Of a DNA stretch of 64,000 bases, positions 50,101 to 60,400 are shown one piece after another (positions within the stretch are counted from its first letter, which is position 1; every line of letters begins with the position of its first letter). The position numbers and the translations under genes are program-made. This DNA comes from Physella acuta (Eukaryota > Mollusca > Gastropoda > Physidae). The notes beneath the pieces were generated by a model. It did no database searches. It was not told where the DNA came from and worked only from the letters and a program-made list of their open reading frames with translations. The stretch is taken from NCBI RefSeq assembly GCF_028476545.1, contig NW_026732286.1, positions 186,001 to 250,000 on the forward strand, given 5' to 3'.

Positions 50101-53100
50101 ATAGGGTCTCTGTCAAAGCTTTCCACTCCCCATGGTCTCCTGCCACTCTTTTCAGCTATTCCCAATTCCAACTTCTCCTTTTGGCCTCCTGTCTTGCTGG
50201 GTTGACCTTGCGTCTTGTCAGCGTCAATTCTTAAGCATGTGCCCAATCCATACCCATTTCCTCTTCATGATTTTCTATAAAACTACTACATAATAATCTG
50301 CAGACAACATACTGGCTAAATGTATAGGACAGAGCTGGATAAAGCTGAAAAGAGTGGCAGAAGACTGTGAAGAGCTTCAATGGAGGTCCAAATTGACAAG
50401 CCAACACATGGCGTACCATTATTGTTTTATTTTCTACTTTTCAGTAATTCATAATTTGTGAATTCGACACTACCAATGCTGTGACTGAAAATATTTTGCT
50501 TTAAAACTCTATCAGTAGCTTGTGAAGGACGATTATTCTCACCCCCCCCCCCCCATGAAAGCAGCTGTCAGCTTACAGACAACAATGAAAAGATCAAGCA
50601 GAACTTGTTATCTCCCCTTAGTTTCAAATAGTTTTAAAACTATTAATTATCTGCCCCTAATAGCCGTCAATAATTCAACTCGGCTCTACAATTGTAAACA
50701 TTCTGCATGAACCACAGCTCACCAAACTGGTGGGGGTGATAGCGATATGGTCTGTTGCGCATCCCTGGGGAGCAAGGGAGGGGGCAGGAGGAGGGTTAGA
50801 GAGTCTGCATGCGTGGTGGTGGTGTCCCGCATGGTTGGGTGACATACAGAATTATATATATAGATAATATAAAAAATGTATGTGTAAAAAGTCTACCTCT
50901 AAGTTTGGAGCAGTCCACAAGTAAGCTGCTCTGACAGCTAAAAGTTTCAAGTTATCCAAACAAACAGCTTTGATAACATTTCTCGGGTCAGAGGTCAGAT
51001 AGGACAGAAGTCTCAAGACCTGGTCTTGTAGGTTGAGCAGTGTTTTTATGGTTAGCTGTGTCAGTGTTTGAAGGGTTAGAACAACAAACTTCCTGGCTGG
51101 GTAGCTCGTCAACACAGACTGGCATAAGTCAATAGCCTAGACATGTAAATAAAATAAAATATACATCATCTTGACATGACACACAGTAGGTACTATGTTT
51201 TCAAAGCTTATTTTGAGTAGTCAAACTTTAGTGTCATGAAGATTTTCATTATTTGTCCTGAATTTATAATACATCGATATTTACAAAATTAACAAGACAT
51301 TTAAAAAGGAAAATGCATTTCAAAACACGATTTCATCATTAGCATATTTTGAGACAAACTTAACTTATATCAAAACTATTAGAAATTCTTGCAACCATGT
51401 GAATTTATTCAAATTTTTTGCTGTATTTTTACAATGAAAACAATACATACACAAATCAAAACTCCAACATTAAAAAAACAAAAAATAATTTTATGATCAG
51501 GGAGAAGGAAAGACAAACACATTTGAATAAGTTGTCAAACCTTTGTGGCTGTTTCTGTGTCATGATGCATATGCTGCAGTATGGGAATGAGGCGCAGTTT
51601 CATCTCCGTGGGTGTTGACAGACCAGCAATCATGGCACCAATTTTACTGCAAACACTGGCAGCAAACATCCTAGGACAGAAGATTGTATTAAAGTGATCA
51701 GCTCTATGTGAAAGCTAGAATTCCACTAGTGGCAAAAAGACTCTCAAATTAATTCTGGAGAGGAGAATTTGAAACAAACACCAAGCTGGGTCTTACAACC
51801 AGAATGGACCAGGACAGAAACTTGATAAGTTGAAGCAAACACAGCTAAGATGGGTCACTTTTTGTTTTCTAATGCAATTGTTAGTCTGAAAGAAAGTTGC
51901 TTACTTTGATTTTTCTGAGAACTTTTCTGCAGCAAATATTGCAGCCTCCACCTCAACGGCATTATGGGAATCAAGGCAAAGGATAATGCTGTGGTGAACA
52001 TTCTTCTTTTCTGAAATAATGCTGGCAACACTACCAAGTGTTCTGAAAAGTTTTCAGGAAAATATTTTTCAAAACCATACATTCATTACATACTAAAAAT
52101 ATGTGTGTAACGTGTAGCTTACAAAGAGAATTTTTTTCATTTAAAAAAATGTATCTGCTGTGATGTGATTTATTAAATAATATAAGCTATGTATAGAATG
52201 TTTTGTTTATTTCCTTTAACTTTGATCTTTTTGGTCTTGAGGTTTTACATGTGTGACCAATATATTAATTGATCACCCAGTAATAATAATGAAATGCAGT
52301 ATTACCTTAGAGTTATGGCCCTTGCTACTGGATCATTGCTGTGTATAACTCCAAATATTCTTCTAGTGAATTCATCAACACTAAAAATTTTATCTAGATG
52401 CTTTTCACTCTGCTGTGTGACTCGCAATATACATAGGCGTATAAAATTATTCCTGAAAGAAAAATATGCAAAGTTTAATTTTTAGAATTATTTTATTGCA
52501 CATAGCTATTCATTTTAATCTCATATTTTTATTCATTAGAAAAACCAAACCAAATATAAGCCACTTGATTATGGATAAATATTCTAATAAGCTTGAAAAT
52601 AACAGTGCCTTACCCCACACGAAAAACATCAGCAATTTTCAGCATAGCAGAGTTAATTAGAATTGGGAAAGGGTATTTTTCAAACAATCTTGGAAATTTT
52701 ACCACAGCTTCACATTGTATACCAATCTGGCCTGAGCGCAAAGCTGAAAAATATTATTTTAAATATTAAAATTCAAAGAGTAAAGAAAGAGTACTGGTAG
52801 TGTCAAAAGGAGAACATTTGTGAGGGAAGAAGGGGTGCAAGCTGCACTGGTTGACACCATTGTGGAAGGTGATACCAAATCCAAATATTGCACGGTAATC
52901 TATCGTTTTGGGTACGTAAAATCGCCCGCGGCTATTAATGTACGAAAACGTTACCTCATTATCAAGGCTGTAATAGAAGTATATTGTGATATGTTTGTGT
53001 CAAATATTATAGATAAATGAATAATAAACCTAAATCAATGGCTAAATATATCAATATAGGCCAGAAATTAACTTTAAACAGCAGTGTCTGCAAGCAAGAT

Positions 53101-54144
53101 TTGCTATATAAACAGCAGCCATTTGTAAAATAGAGTGACTTCCGCCTGAATCTTGCGCTATAAGTCTATAAAAATAAAACTTTAACAAGATGGCTGTTAT
53201 AGTAAATGAGCATGGTTGGATCTGTTGGAAACATCGCTGGTGTTCATTTATTAGTGAAAAGTTTTAATTCAATTGTTTAAAAACTGGTACATAAATGAAA
53301 CAAGGAAACATTTTTGTATTTTTCAAAACATAAATCCTCCTCAAAATGTGAAATAATTATTAAAATGTAAGGAGTCGCCTGTTTTTCACATTACTAGTCG
53401 CGGGCGATTTTACGTACCTAAAACGATAAATTACCATGTTTTTTTCAGTTAAAAACTAGGCCGATTCTAGCCGGCATGCGATACGCATGCGCAATGGAGA
53501 GAAACTACGACTTGCCTTTACGGCGATGTTGTCGATGGTACTGCGCATGCGTGTGTTTACAACCGCAGAACCTTAACACCAACCCTAATCCTATCCTTAA
53601 CCCTATCCCTAATCCTATCCCTAACCCTATCCCTAATTCTAGCCCTAACCCTAGCCATTGGTCACTGTGCATGCGCAGAGCTATCTTTTGCCGACTAAGT
53701 GGAGACGTTGGGGAGAAAAATCTTCCGAGTAGACACTTCGTAAAAACTAATTAGTTAAATAAAAATTAAACAATTCTTTATCATCTAGCTAATTCACTGT
53801 TCAAGAGCATTTCCAAACTTCATAAATTAATACTTAAATAATAAATTAGGTCTCTAAGCAAATTTCTTAATACAACACCCCCTTCCCTTCCCTCCCCTTC
53901 CTAATCCTATCTCTTCGTTTGACCCACAAAGCTACGTTTACTGTTGTCTACACTTAGTAGATTCTAGAAATCTAGTAGTCTACACTCTACACTATTAGTT
54001 TGGTTTGATTTTAGAGAATTACTAGAATCTTTATAAATTTGCGCAAATGAAACCTTTATCTAGCTCGGTCAATGCCGAATTAGCGTCTTGTTCTTGTTCA
54101 AAAGAGACGTTGGAAAGCTGCTTAGACTGTATGGAAGCTGCCAT
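41199..54144 (-). CDS. INTS7: Integrator complex subunit 7
   Basis: Subunit of the nuclear Integrator complex, which cleaves snRNA 3' ends and terminates paused RNA polymerase II transcripts. Exons in transcript order: 54054-54144, 52614-52743, 52306-52452, 51905-52042, 51541-51670, 50897-51136, 49466-49580, 48995-49096, 48501-48698, 47352-47494, 46710-46895, 46021-46176, 45038-45232, 44602-44703, 44342-44400, 43928-44093, 43212-43310, 42399-42593, 41700-41810, 41199-41390. They give 964 aa (human 962), all GT-AG, phases consistent. The N-terminus is QEQDANSALTELDKALRSGQ; then an alpha-helical repeat region (FPRLFEKYPFPILINSA; SNDPVARAITLRTLGSVASI). The C-terminal beta region has LKVEGVVQRGERPALFR, NPHNDYFSTSF and NGVTWNTGPRTS, ending in a Gln-rich tail. 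Tandem repeats occupy introns 9 and 10. No breaks. Confidence 0.97.
42125..42230 (-). mobile_element. tRNA-derived SINE head, inverted
   Basis: On the minus strand GGCGTGGTCAAGTCGGTAAA (A-box-like TGGTCAAGTCG), then CTCGAGTTTGAACCC (B-box-like). The body differs from the main SINE family here. In INTS7 intron 18. Spacing and arms do not make a working tRNA. Confidence 0.55.
45373..45490 (+). mobile_element. SINE 3' fragment
   Basis: TGACCACACTATCCCTTCAT, then GAACTCTACTTCACTTGCCC and GGCTGTCAGGTCAAAAAGGG match the 3' half of the SINE at 55017. 5'-truncated, in INTS7 intron 12. Confidence 0.75.
46386..46480. mobile_element. oligo-G hAT-like MITE, truncated copy
   Basis: Starts CAGTGTTTCTTCCAGACTTT then TTTCTCCGG and three G tracts. 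The right terminus is missing. In INTS7 intron 11. Confidence 0.65.
46945..47213. repeat. 141-bp direct duplication in INTS7 intron 10
   Basis: Two copies (about 46945-47078 and 47086-47213) share TTTTTGAGGACGGTTGACAT, then GCTGTGGTATATATGGTGAT and the end GGGATGCCCT/GGGATGTCCT, with a few differences. Confidence 0.9.
47767..48558. repeat. 116-bp tandem array containing the end of INTS7 exon 9
   Basis: Six near-identical units with period exactly 116 bp (the CTTCAGATGTCCC word starts at 47921, 48037, 48153, 48269, 48385 and 48501), plus an older diverged unit at about 47767-47878 that carries a G tract. The highest unit overlaps the functional end of exon 9. Each other unit copies roughly the last 55 coding bases plus the donor GTAGAG. 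The remaining part (AACATTTGGGGGAATGTATT onward) is intronic. Array units differ at very few bases, so the expansion is recent or homogenised. Confidence 0.95.
49665..49913 (+). mobile_element. tRNA-headed SINE
   Basis: tRNA-like head GGGACGGAGTGGTCTAGCGG with A box TGGTCTAGCGG and B-box-like AGTTCGAATCTG, then the body (CCCTGAGTCCACCCAACTCT; GGGCATAGTGCTGACCACAC) and the tail CCGTCAGGTTTGAAAGGGAA. About 250 bp, in INTS7 intron 6, antisense to the gene. Confidence 0.88.
50061..50420 (-). mobile_element. possible LINE 3' fragment(s)
   Basis: A minus-strand frame (AEKSGRRPWGVESFDRDPMS) resembles the C-terminal tail of non-LTR reverse transcriptases. A partly similar segment (AAAGAGTGGCAGAAGACTGT) sits on the plus strand at about 50346. 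Too short and decayed to name a clade. Confidence 0.3.
50428..50867 (-). mobile_element. Helentron/Helitron-like element, inverted copy
   Basis: On the minus strand it begins TATCTATATATATAATTCTG, passes GAGCTGTGG, CGGCTATTAGGGGCAGATAA and GAGAATAATCGTCCTTCACA, and ends near AATTATGAATTACTGAAAAG. Same order as the copy at 19596. Contains a C tract. In INTS7 intron 6. Confidence 0.6.
52891..53438. mobile_element. 548-bp inverted-repeat MITE in INTS7 intron 1
   Basis: A 42-bp terminal inverted repeat (52891-52932 and 53397-53438) with core GGTACGTAAAATCGCCCGCG. The four mismatches between arms are all transitions. No transposase frame and no clear target duplication, so the superfamily is unassigned. 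Confidence 0.72.
53470..53690. promoter_or_regulatory. cluster of NRF1-type sites in INTS7 intron 1
   Basis: Three TGCGCATGCGC-like palindromes: GCATGCGATACGCATGCGCA near 53475, CTGCGCATGCGT near 53541, and GTGCATGCGCAGA near 53668. They lie in a GC-richer patch 0.4-0.6 kb downstream of INTS7 exon 1. NRF1 sites are usual in housekeeping promoters. An alternative start or enhancer is possible, but a repeat origin is not excluded. Confidence 0.4.
53575..53660. repeat. interstitial telomere-like repeat
   Basis: Alternating CCCTAA/CCCTAT/TCCTAT hexamers, about 14 units, a degenerate form of the animal telomere repeat (TTAGGG on the other strand). Sits between two NRF1-like sites. Confidence 0.85.
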
Positions 54145-54459
54145 TTTAAATCTTCAATCTGAAAAACAACAAACATCAAAATGAAAACGGAATGAGTGTA
54201 GGCCTAGAACTATTCTAGTTACTAAAAATAACTACAAGTCTAAATATAGATTAGAAGAGATCTATAAAATATAGATCTAAATGTAATACGTAACCGTTAC
54301 ATAAAATAAGACGTAAAAGATTCTTTAAATAGATAAGAGACCTTTAATAAACTGCTTTTAACACGATAAAATTAAACTATATTATTATTAATCTTGATAA
54401 ATGTTAAATGCTAAAATAAGCATGGGTGAATGCCCATGAATAGTCACATGACATAAAAA
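54145..54459. promoter_or_regulatory. shared INTS7/COMMD1 intergenic promoter
   Basis: Only 315 bp separates the divergent start codons, so the two genes very probably share a bidirectional promoter. An M-box/E-box-like GTCACATGAC lies at about 54443-54452, just before the COMMD1 ATG, where it may be transcribed. The rest is AT-rich without TATA. Confidence 0.65.
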
Positions 54460-57400
54460 ATGGTTGATGATCCAAAATGTTTCTTAGCTTTGTTAACAGG
54501 ACTTTCTCGTCGATATTATCACGGACACACGGAGTTAACAGATGATGTCCTTAAAGAGGAAATTTATCCTAATGCATCTCAAGATGATTTTAATCGTCTT
54601 AATTCCAGAATAGCGGGTTTATTAAAAGTAAGTTGAAGAAGTCCACCAAACAAAATGAACCGAAATTGAAAAAAAATATCGCAGTGCAGTGACACCTCCC
54701 ACTTTTTTCAATATAGTAGATAAGTAGATACTAGATAGATCTAGATCTATTTTAGTTAGTTGTGAGTTTTGCTTGTTAGAAGTTAGCCTTACTATTAAGA
54801 ATACATGTTTTGAAAATGCTTTACCATCTTGACTTTAAAAATAAAATTTATTCTAGGTCCTAGTAATTTAGTAGGCCTATGACCTATGAATATGATTATT
54901 TAATATTTATAGTTTATATTATAGTATATAGTATATAGTATATACTAGTAGTAGTATATACTATAGGCCTATATATTATGATATATAAATTTAGGCCTTG
55001 CTAATTCATTAGAGAGGGGATGGAGTGGTCAAGCAGTAGAGAGTTGGACTGCTAACTTGCAAGTCTCGAGTTTGAACCCGGGTTCAATTCAGTAGACCAT
55101 CCCTGAGTCCACCCAACTCTGATGGGTACCTAACTCGCATTAGGGAAAGTAAAGGCGGCTGGGCATAGTGCTGACCACACTATCTCTTCATATGCCGAGG
55201 TCACAGAAACAAGTGAACTCTACTTCACTTGCCCTATAGACCGTCAGGTTTGAAAAGGGAACTTTACTCTTAATTCATTAGAGAGGAGAAATCACAGTCC
55301 ACCCAGCTTTGATAAGAAACTTATTCTGCTGGGCATGGTGCTTCTTCACTATTAGCTAACTAGTATTGCTCTTTCAATTAAAATCCTCAGAATATGTTGC
55401 CTCTCATTGCAGTTTTTTATTTAAAAAATTGAGCAATACCTGAAGTAGGCCTACTGTTAGGGGTATTATTATTAAAGTATATTTCCATGCAAATACTGAA
55501 GCTGATGTTTTGCTTAGATAATGTTGGTACCCATTAACAATAGGCTGTTGCTCGTAATTTTTAAACTCCACTAATTTCAAATAAAATTATACCACAAAAA
55601 AACAGTATTTTTTTCCCTACACATTGATACCAATTTTGTGTCTCTAGCTTAATTAGGAGCTAAGATATGGCCTTTTAAAAATTTGTGGGCGTGGCTAAAA
55701 CAGCTTAGACCTTCGTCATTCAAGTCAATGTTACATAAACAAAAAAGTTGGCACCGATGGTTTTTTCATTGCATCATCACGGATTCGCATTTTTCGAAAA
55801 ATTAAAAAATTATAATTTTATTGCATCATCCGGGATTCGCATTTTTTTTAAACTAAAAAATTATAATCAAGCTTAAAGCCTAAGTTATACTGGACTGGAT
55901 ATGATTGACTGAGTAATTTAATGCCATTCATGATTCATATATTATTATTGACTTATTACTCCGTGTAAAAAAATTAATGTAGGTTTAAAATAAACTAGAT
56001 CTAGTTATTGTAAATCGATTTATTAATATTTAATACTGTTACTACTATTACATAATAGAAATGCATAAGCACATATTACTTCACAAGTTCTTTAATGTAC
56101 TTGTAATGAACGATATTACTTGGGTAGATGAAGTAGAGTAGACCTACACACACACCACATGGAAAATGGAAGTAGCAACTGGTTGCCTTTACGATACCTT
56201 CTCAACCCCCCCCCCCCCCTTGATATTCAGTGTCTATATCAGGAGGCCATAATAAAATTATCGAACAAAATAAAAAGAAAACAGCTGTCAAAGTGTGTAC
56301 CAGTGTTTATTACTACTGAACTATGCATACTGACATTTCAATGTTTGCTAAAAGAAATATAAATTATTAAAATACAGTAATCAGATTACCACATGAATTT
56401 TAATTTTGTCTAATAAAATAGAAACATTTAGGAGAATGGCAAAGTAAAAAAAAAAATTTTTTGCAATAATTTAAAAATATGTTTATAAGAGCAAAGAAAT
56501 AAATTACATAGTGACAACCTAAATTTAGCCCTTGTATAATCTACGATCAACACAGTACTGTAAAACAGTTACATAATCAAGAAATTAGCCTCTTCTCATT
56601 ACGATCCCTCTTAAGAAGAAAAGTAGTATTAATTATCAAGGAATAAACATTAAAATATTGGTTTAAAGTATAATTACTAGTAGATCTAGATCTAACCCAT
56701 TTATTGAATGTATGCTGGAAAAAAAATAGGTGACGAAAAATTTCTTGCACCACTTTAGTCTCTTTAGTGTTAAAACAATTTTCTAAAGTATCAATTATAA
56801 TTAATCTTTAGATACAATTAGCACATCTAAGGAAAAGAAGCACATTGACTACTGATTCTAGTATTATCTAGCTGATTTCAATTACCCTGAAAAATAAGTT
56901 TAGTAATTAATTAAAATGTAATTTTTTTTTTTTACACTATGAACACTAAACTTAATTATAAACATTGCTAGTATTAGTTTTCAAAATAAGTTTACAATTC
57001 ACAGCAATCATTTTTTCAGTAACAATTTACAAAAACACTAATGTTTAAAAAATAAAGTTCATTTTTATACTAAAAATGAAAGAAGTACTCTGAAATTCTG
57101 ATTAGCTATTATTCAGAAAGAAAAACAAGATTCCTATAAAGTCAACCACCAGTGATTCTGCCCGACGACTGAAATCCTCAGCATTATCCTCATCCTCTGC
57201 CCAGTAGCTTATGGTGTAAAGAGCTGACTTTTGTTTTGTTGCTGGCAGTCTTTTAATAGTCCTTCCACTGTATTGCGACACACCCTGATCACCTTGCTCC
57301 CACCAGCTGAACACCAATCAGATTTCCCATCAGATACCTCTCCAGCTGCCGCACCAAGAAAGGCTCAGTAGAAGTCAACAACGCTTCCATGACTTTAAGA

Positions 57401-60400
57401 AACAGAGTACATTTGATCGCCACATTGCGTTCTTGTAAATGAGCTTTATCAAAGGACCAGAAATTAACTTCCCAATCAGCCTGAGTGCTTGCAGCGCTGT
57501 ATGAGAACCCCAGGCTTCTTGAGATCTGCAAGCAGTTGAATGTAGATTTTAGTTATGTCCCAGCAGCTACATCATTCTCTTTAAGATGAGCCTTGAATAA
57601 AGCTGGATCTCCATGAAAACTGTACCTGAAAAGAGAAGGGCAAATGGAATTAGAATTTAGCAGACCATTTCACAAAATATATATCTAGCACAACATATTG
57701 CAAACTTTATAAAATAAATAGAAACATTAGAAATAAATTCAGTCTCCATACTTACTGAATGTACTTCCACCTGAGACATGGGTTGAACATAGAAAGGGCT
57801 GTACACAAGTTCCACCAACCTATTCCCAGTCACAAGCCTGTTCTCCTCAGCCGCTTTATCTCAGCCATCAAGTTTCTGATTACATTAGCAATCCTTCTTA
57901 CACCTTGTTGGTCTTGCCTATAAGCAAATAAGATGTACAAAGAAAACAAACTGACCCAAGTTCTAGGCACACAAGTCTAGAATTAAATTAATATTAATAA
58001 AATTATCAAGTACTAAAATTGTCCTTAATAGGCCTAATTATGGATATTTACATAGGCCTACATTAATTTAAATATATAGGCCTACTTGATGGAGAATTAT
58101 ACCTGCACTAGTCTAAATCTATTCTTAACCATTTAACAATGTCTCACTATTTTTACAAGATCTATATCTAGACTAGTACTTGTATGACCTAATCAAACAT
58201 AATGATTAAATGATTGTGTTCATCTACTAAATGTACTGAATTAAAATAAATAGGCTAATTAATGAATTGATATAGGCCTAGTCCTACTTAATACTTAATG
58301 CAGAATTAGATGAACACTTATATAATTATATAATTAATTAACTTATCTAGATTCTAGATCTAGGTCTAAATCTAGAATCTAGATCTATATCAAAATTATT
58401 AATTAACTAGCACCTTTTATTTCTTACTAGAATCTAGATTAGTGTAGGCCCTATTAGCCTATAGATAGATTAAATTAGATCTAGAATTAAACTAGATCTA
58501 GGCCTAAAGCTAGATTATTTTTTACTAGATTCTAGATCAATAGAGCTAGTAATCTGGATTCGTTTTTCTAAATCCAGAATCACTGAGAATCTATTAGGCT
58601 ATCTATCTTATTAATAATATCATCTAGATCTAGATCTATTCTAGGTCTATTTAGTATTTACTACTATAATATAATAATAGAGTCTAAATTTTCTATTTTC
58701 TAGAGTCTAGATCTAGAAATCTAGATCAAAATTTAAGTCAACTTGTGTAAAAATCTTAAAATTAAATTAATGTTAGACCTAATTGTCCTAATCAACCGTA
58801 ATAATTTATTAAATGTAATGTAGGCTACTTAAACTAAATTATTATATAGTAATACTAATAGTAATCAAGTAATGCGATATTTTAATAATGTAAGAATCAC
58901 AGGAAATTTGGCGCGAAATTAAGGCTCTATCGCGGTGAGCCTTCCTAGGCTTGCGGACCATTGAAATCGTAATTTAATAGGTTAATTTTAGAAGACCTAA
59001 TTATTAGTCTAGTCAACATTTGGGCTTGTCAATGTAAATATTAAGTACCTTATTATTTATAGATTCTTACCTTATATTTCAGCACATTGCTCCTCTGTAA
59101 GATAATAAACGAGATCCAAAAATTAAAATAGGCTTGGAATCTAAATCCTCTTGAGGTTAAAACAAAGATGCGCACGGCGACATGCGTAGATCAGGTGTGC
59201 TGTGGTTTCGCCTTAAGCGACATGGCCTTAATTACCAATGGGCAACCGGAAACATGGAATTTAGGTTCAAGGTACAGCCATGATTACCATGGCAACAAAG
59301 GTCACGGCGCAAGCTGCGCAACTCGCTATTAACAAAGCTAAATATATTTTGATATCATTGCAGAATATGGTATCAGCTGACATGGACATGACTCAGCTAG
59401 AAGCATTCCTTTCTGCCCAGATAAGAAAGAAGGAGGGTGGTCTTTCTGAAGAGCAAGCTGCTGCTCTTAGGAAATTCTGGAAAGCTAACAAGGCTAAAAT
59501 TCACGATAGCATAGTCTCACAAACCATGTGGGGAAACACTCTGCAGAAAGTGTCCTGGCGTGTGGATTTGAAATCTCAGTCACGTAACCTTGAACAAATA
59601 AATATTCCAACTGCTATCATGGAGATTCATTTAGCAGACAATTTAAATAAATCAAAGGTAACTATCAATTTTTTATTTTGCTTGCTTCCACTTTTGTTGA
59701 GGTAAAATTAAGTTTATGAATACAGATTTGTAAAAAAATATTTTGTTTTGAATAATTTTTTTAAAAACTAGGCTGTAATTGTTGTTTACCACTAAATACA
59801 GGTTTATCATATTTTATATCCTCATACTGGTGGATAGCATATGACTGCTAACTCCAAATCCAGAGTTCAAATCTGGGTTCAAGTCAGTAGAACATCCAAG
59901 AGTCCACCCAGCTCTGATGGGTACCTAACTCATGTTAAGGAAAATAAAAGCTACTAGGCATAGTGCTGACCATACTTTCCCTTCGTATAGTTAGATCACA
60001 GAATCAGATGAACTGAAGTTCACTTACCCCATTGGCCATGAGATTCAAAAAGGAAAAAGACTATACTGACATATATGTCATAACTCCCAGGGGTATGAGT
60101 CAAAAAAAAATTTCTAGCTAAAATTGGCAACAATATTTTTTCATTCCCTGCTAACCACATTAACAAAGTCCTAAGTTTTGGTCAGAGTCAGAGACACCCA
60201 CACAAATTAAAATGAAGTTGATTTTTCTGGAGACCATAATACTTAGGTATCATCCATTAATTTTAAAGGGGAGATAACACGAGTTAGTCTGCCTTCTAAC
60301 CAAATACTGTGATGCCTGTTGATGTAAAAATACAAAACTTTGCATTTTTAAAGAATCGTTCAATCAATCATTCCTTAAACCTTAATGGGGCACAATAATT

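Noticed and set aside
50061-50420. Complete LINE
   Set aside because: No reverse transcriptase or endonuclease domain is visible, only a short tail-like peptide.
52820-53020. 66-codon open frame at 52820-53020
   Set aside because: It runs through the terminal repeat of a MITE and has no similarity to known proteins.
54460-59363. COMMD1 as a gene beginning only at 59280
   Set aside because: Exon 1 at 54460-54627 encodes the conserved N-terminal helices and splices in phase to exon 2. The 59280 ATG is kept only as a possible alternative start.
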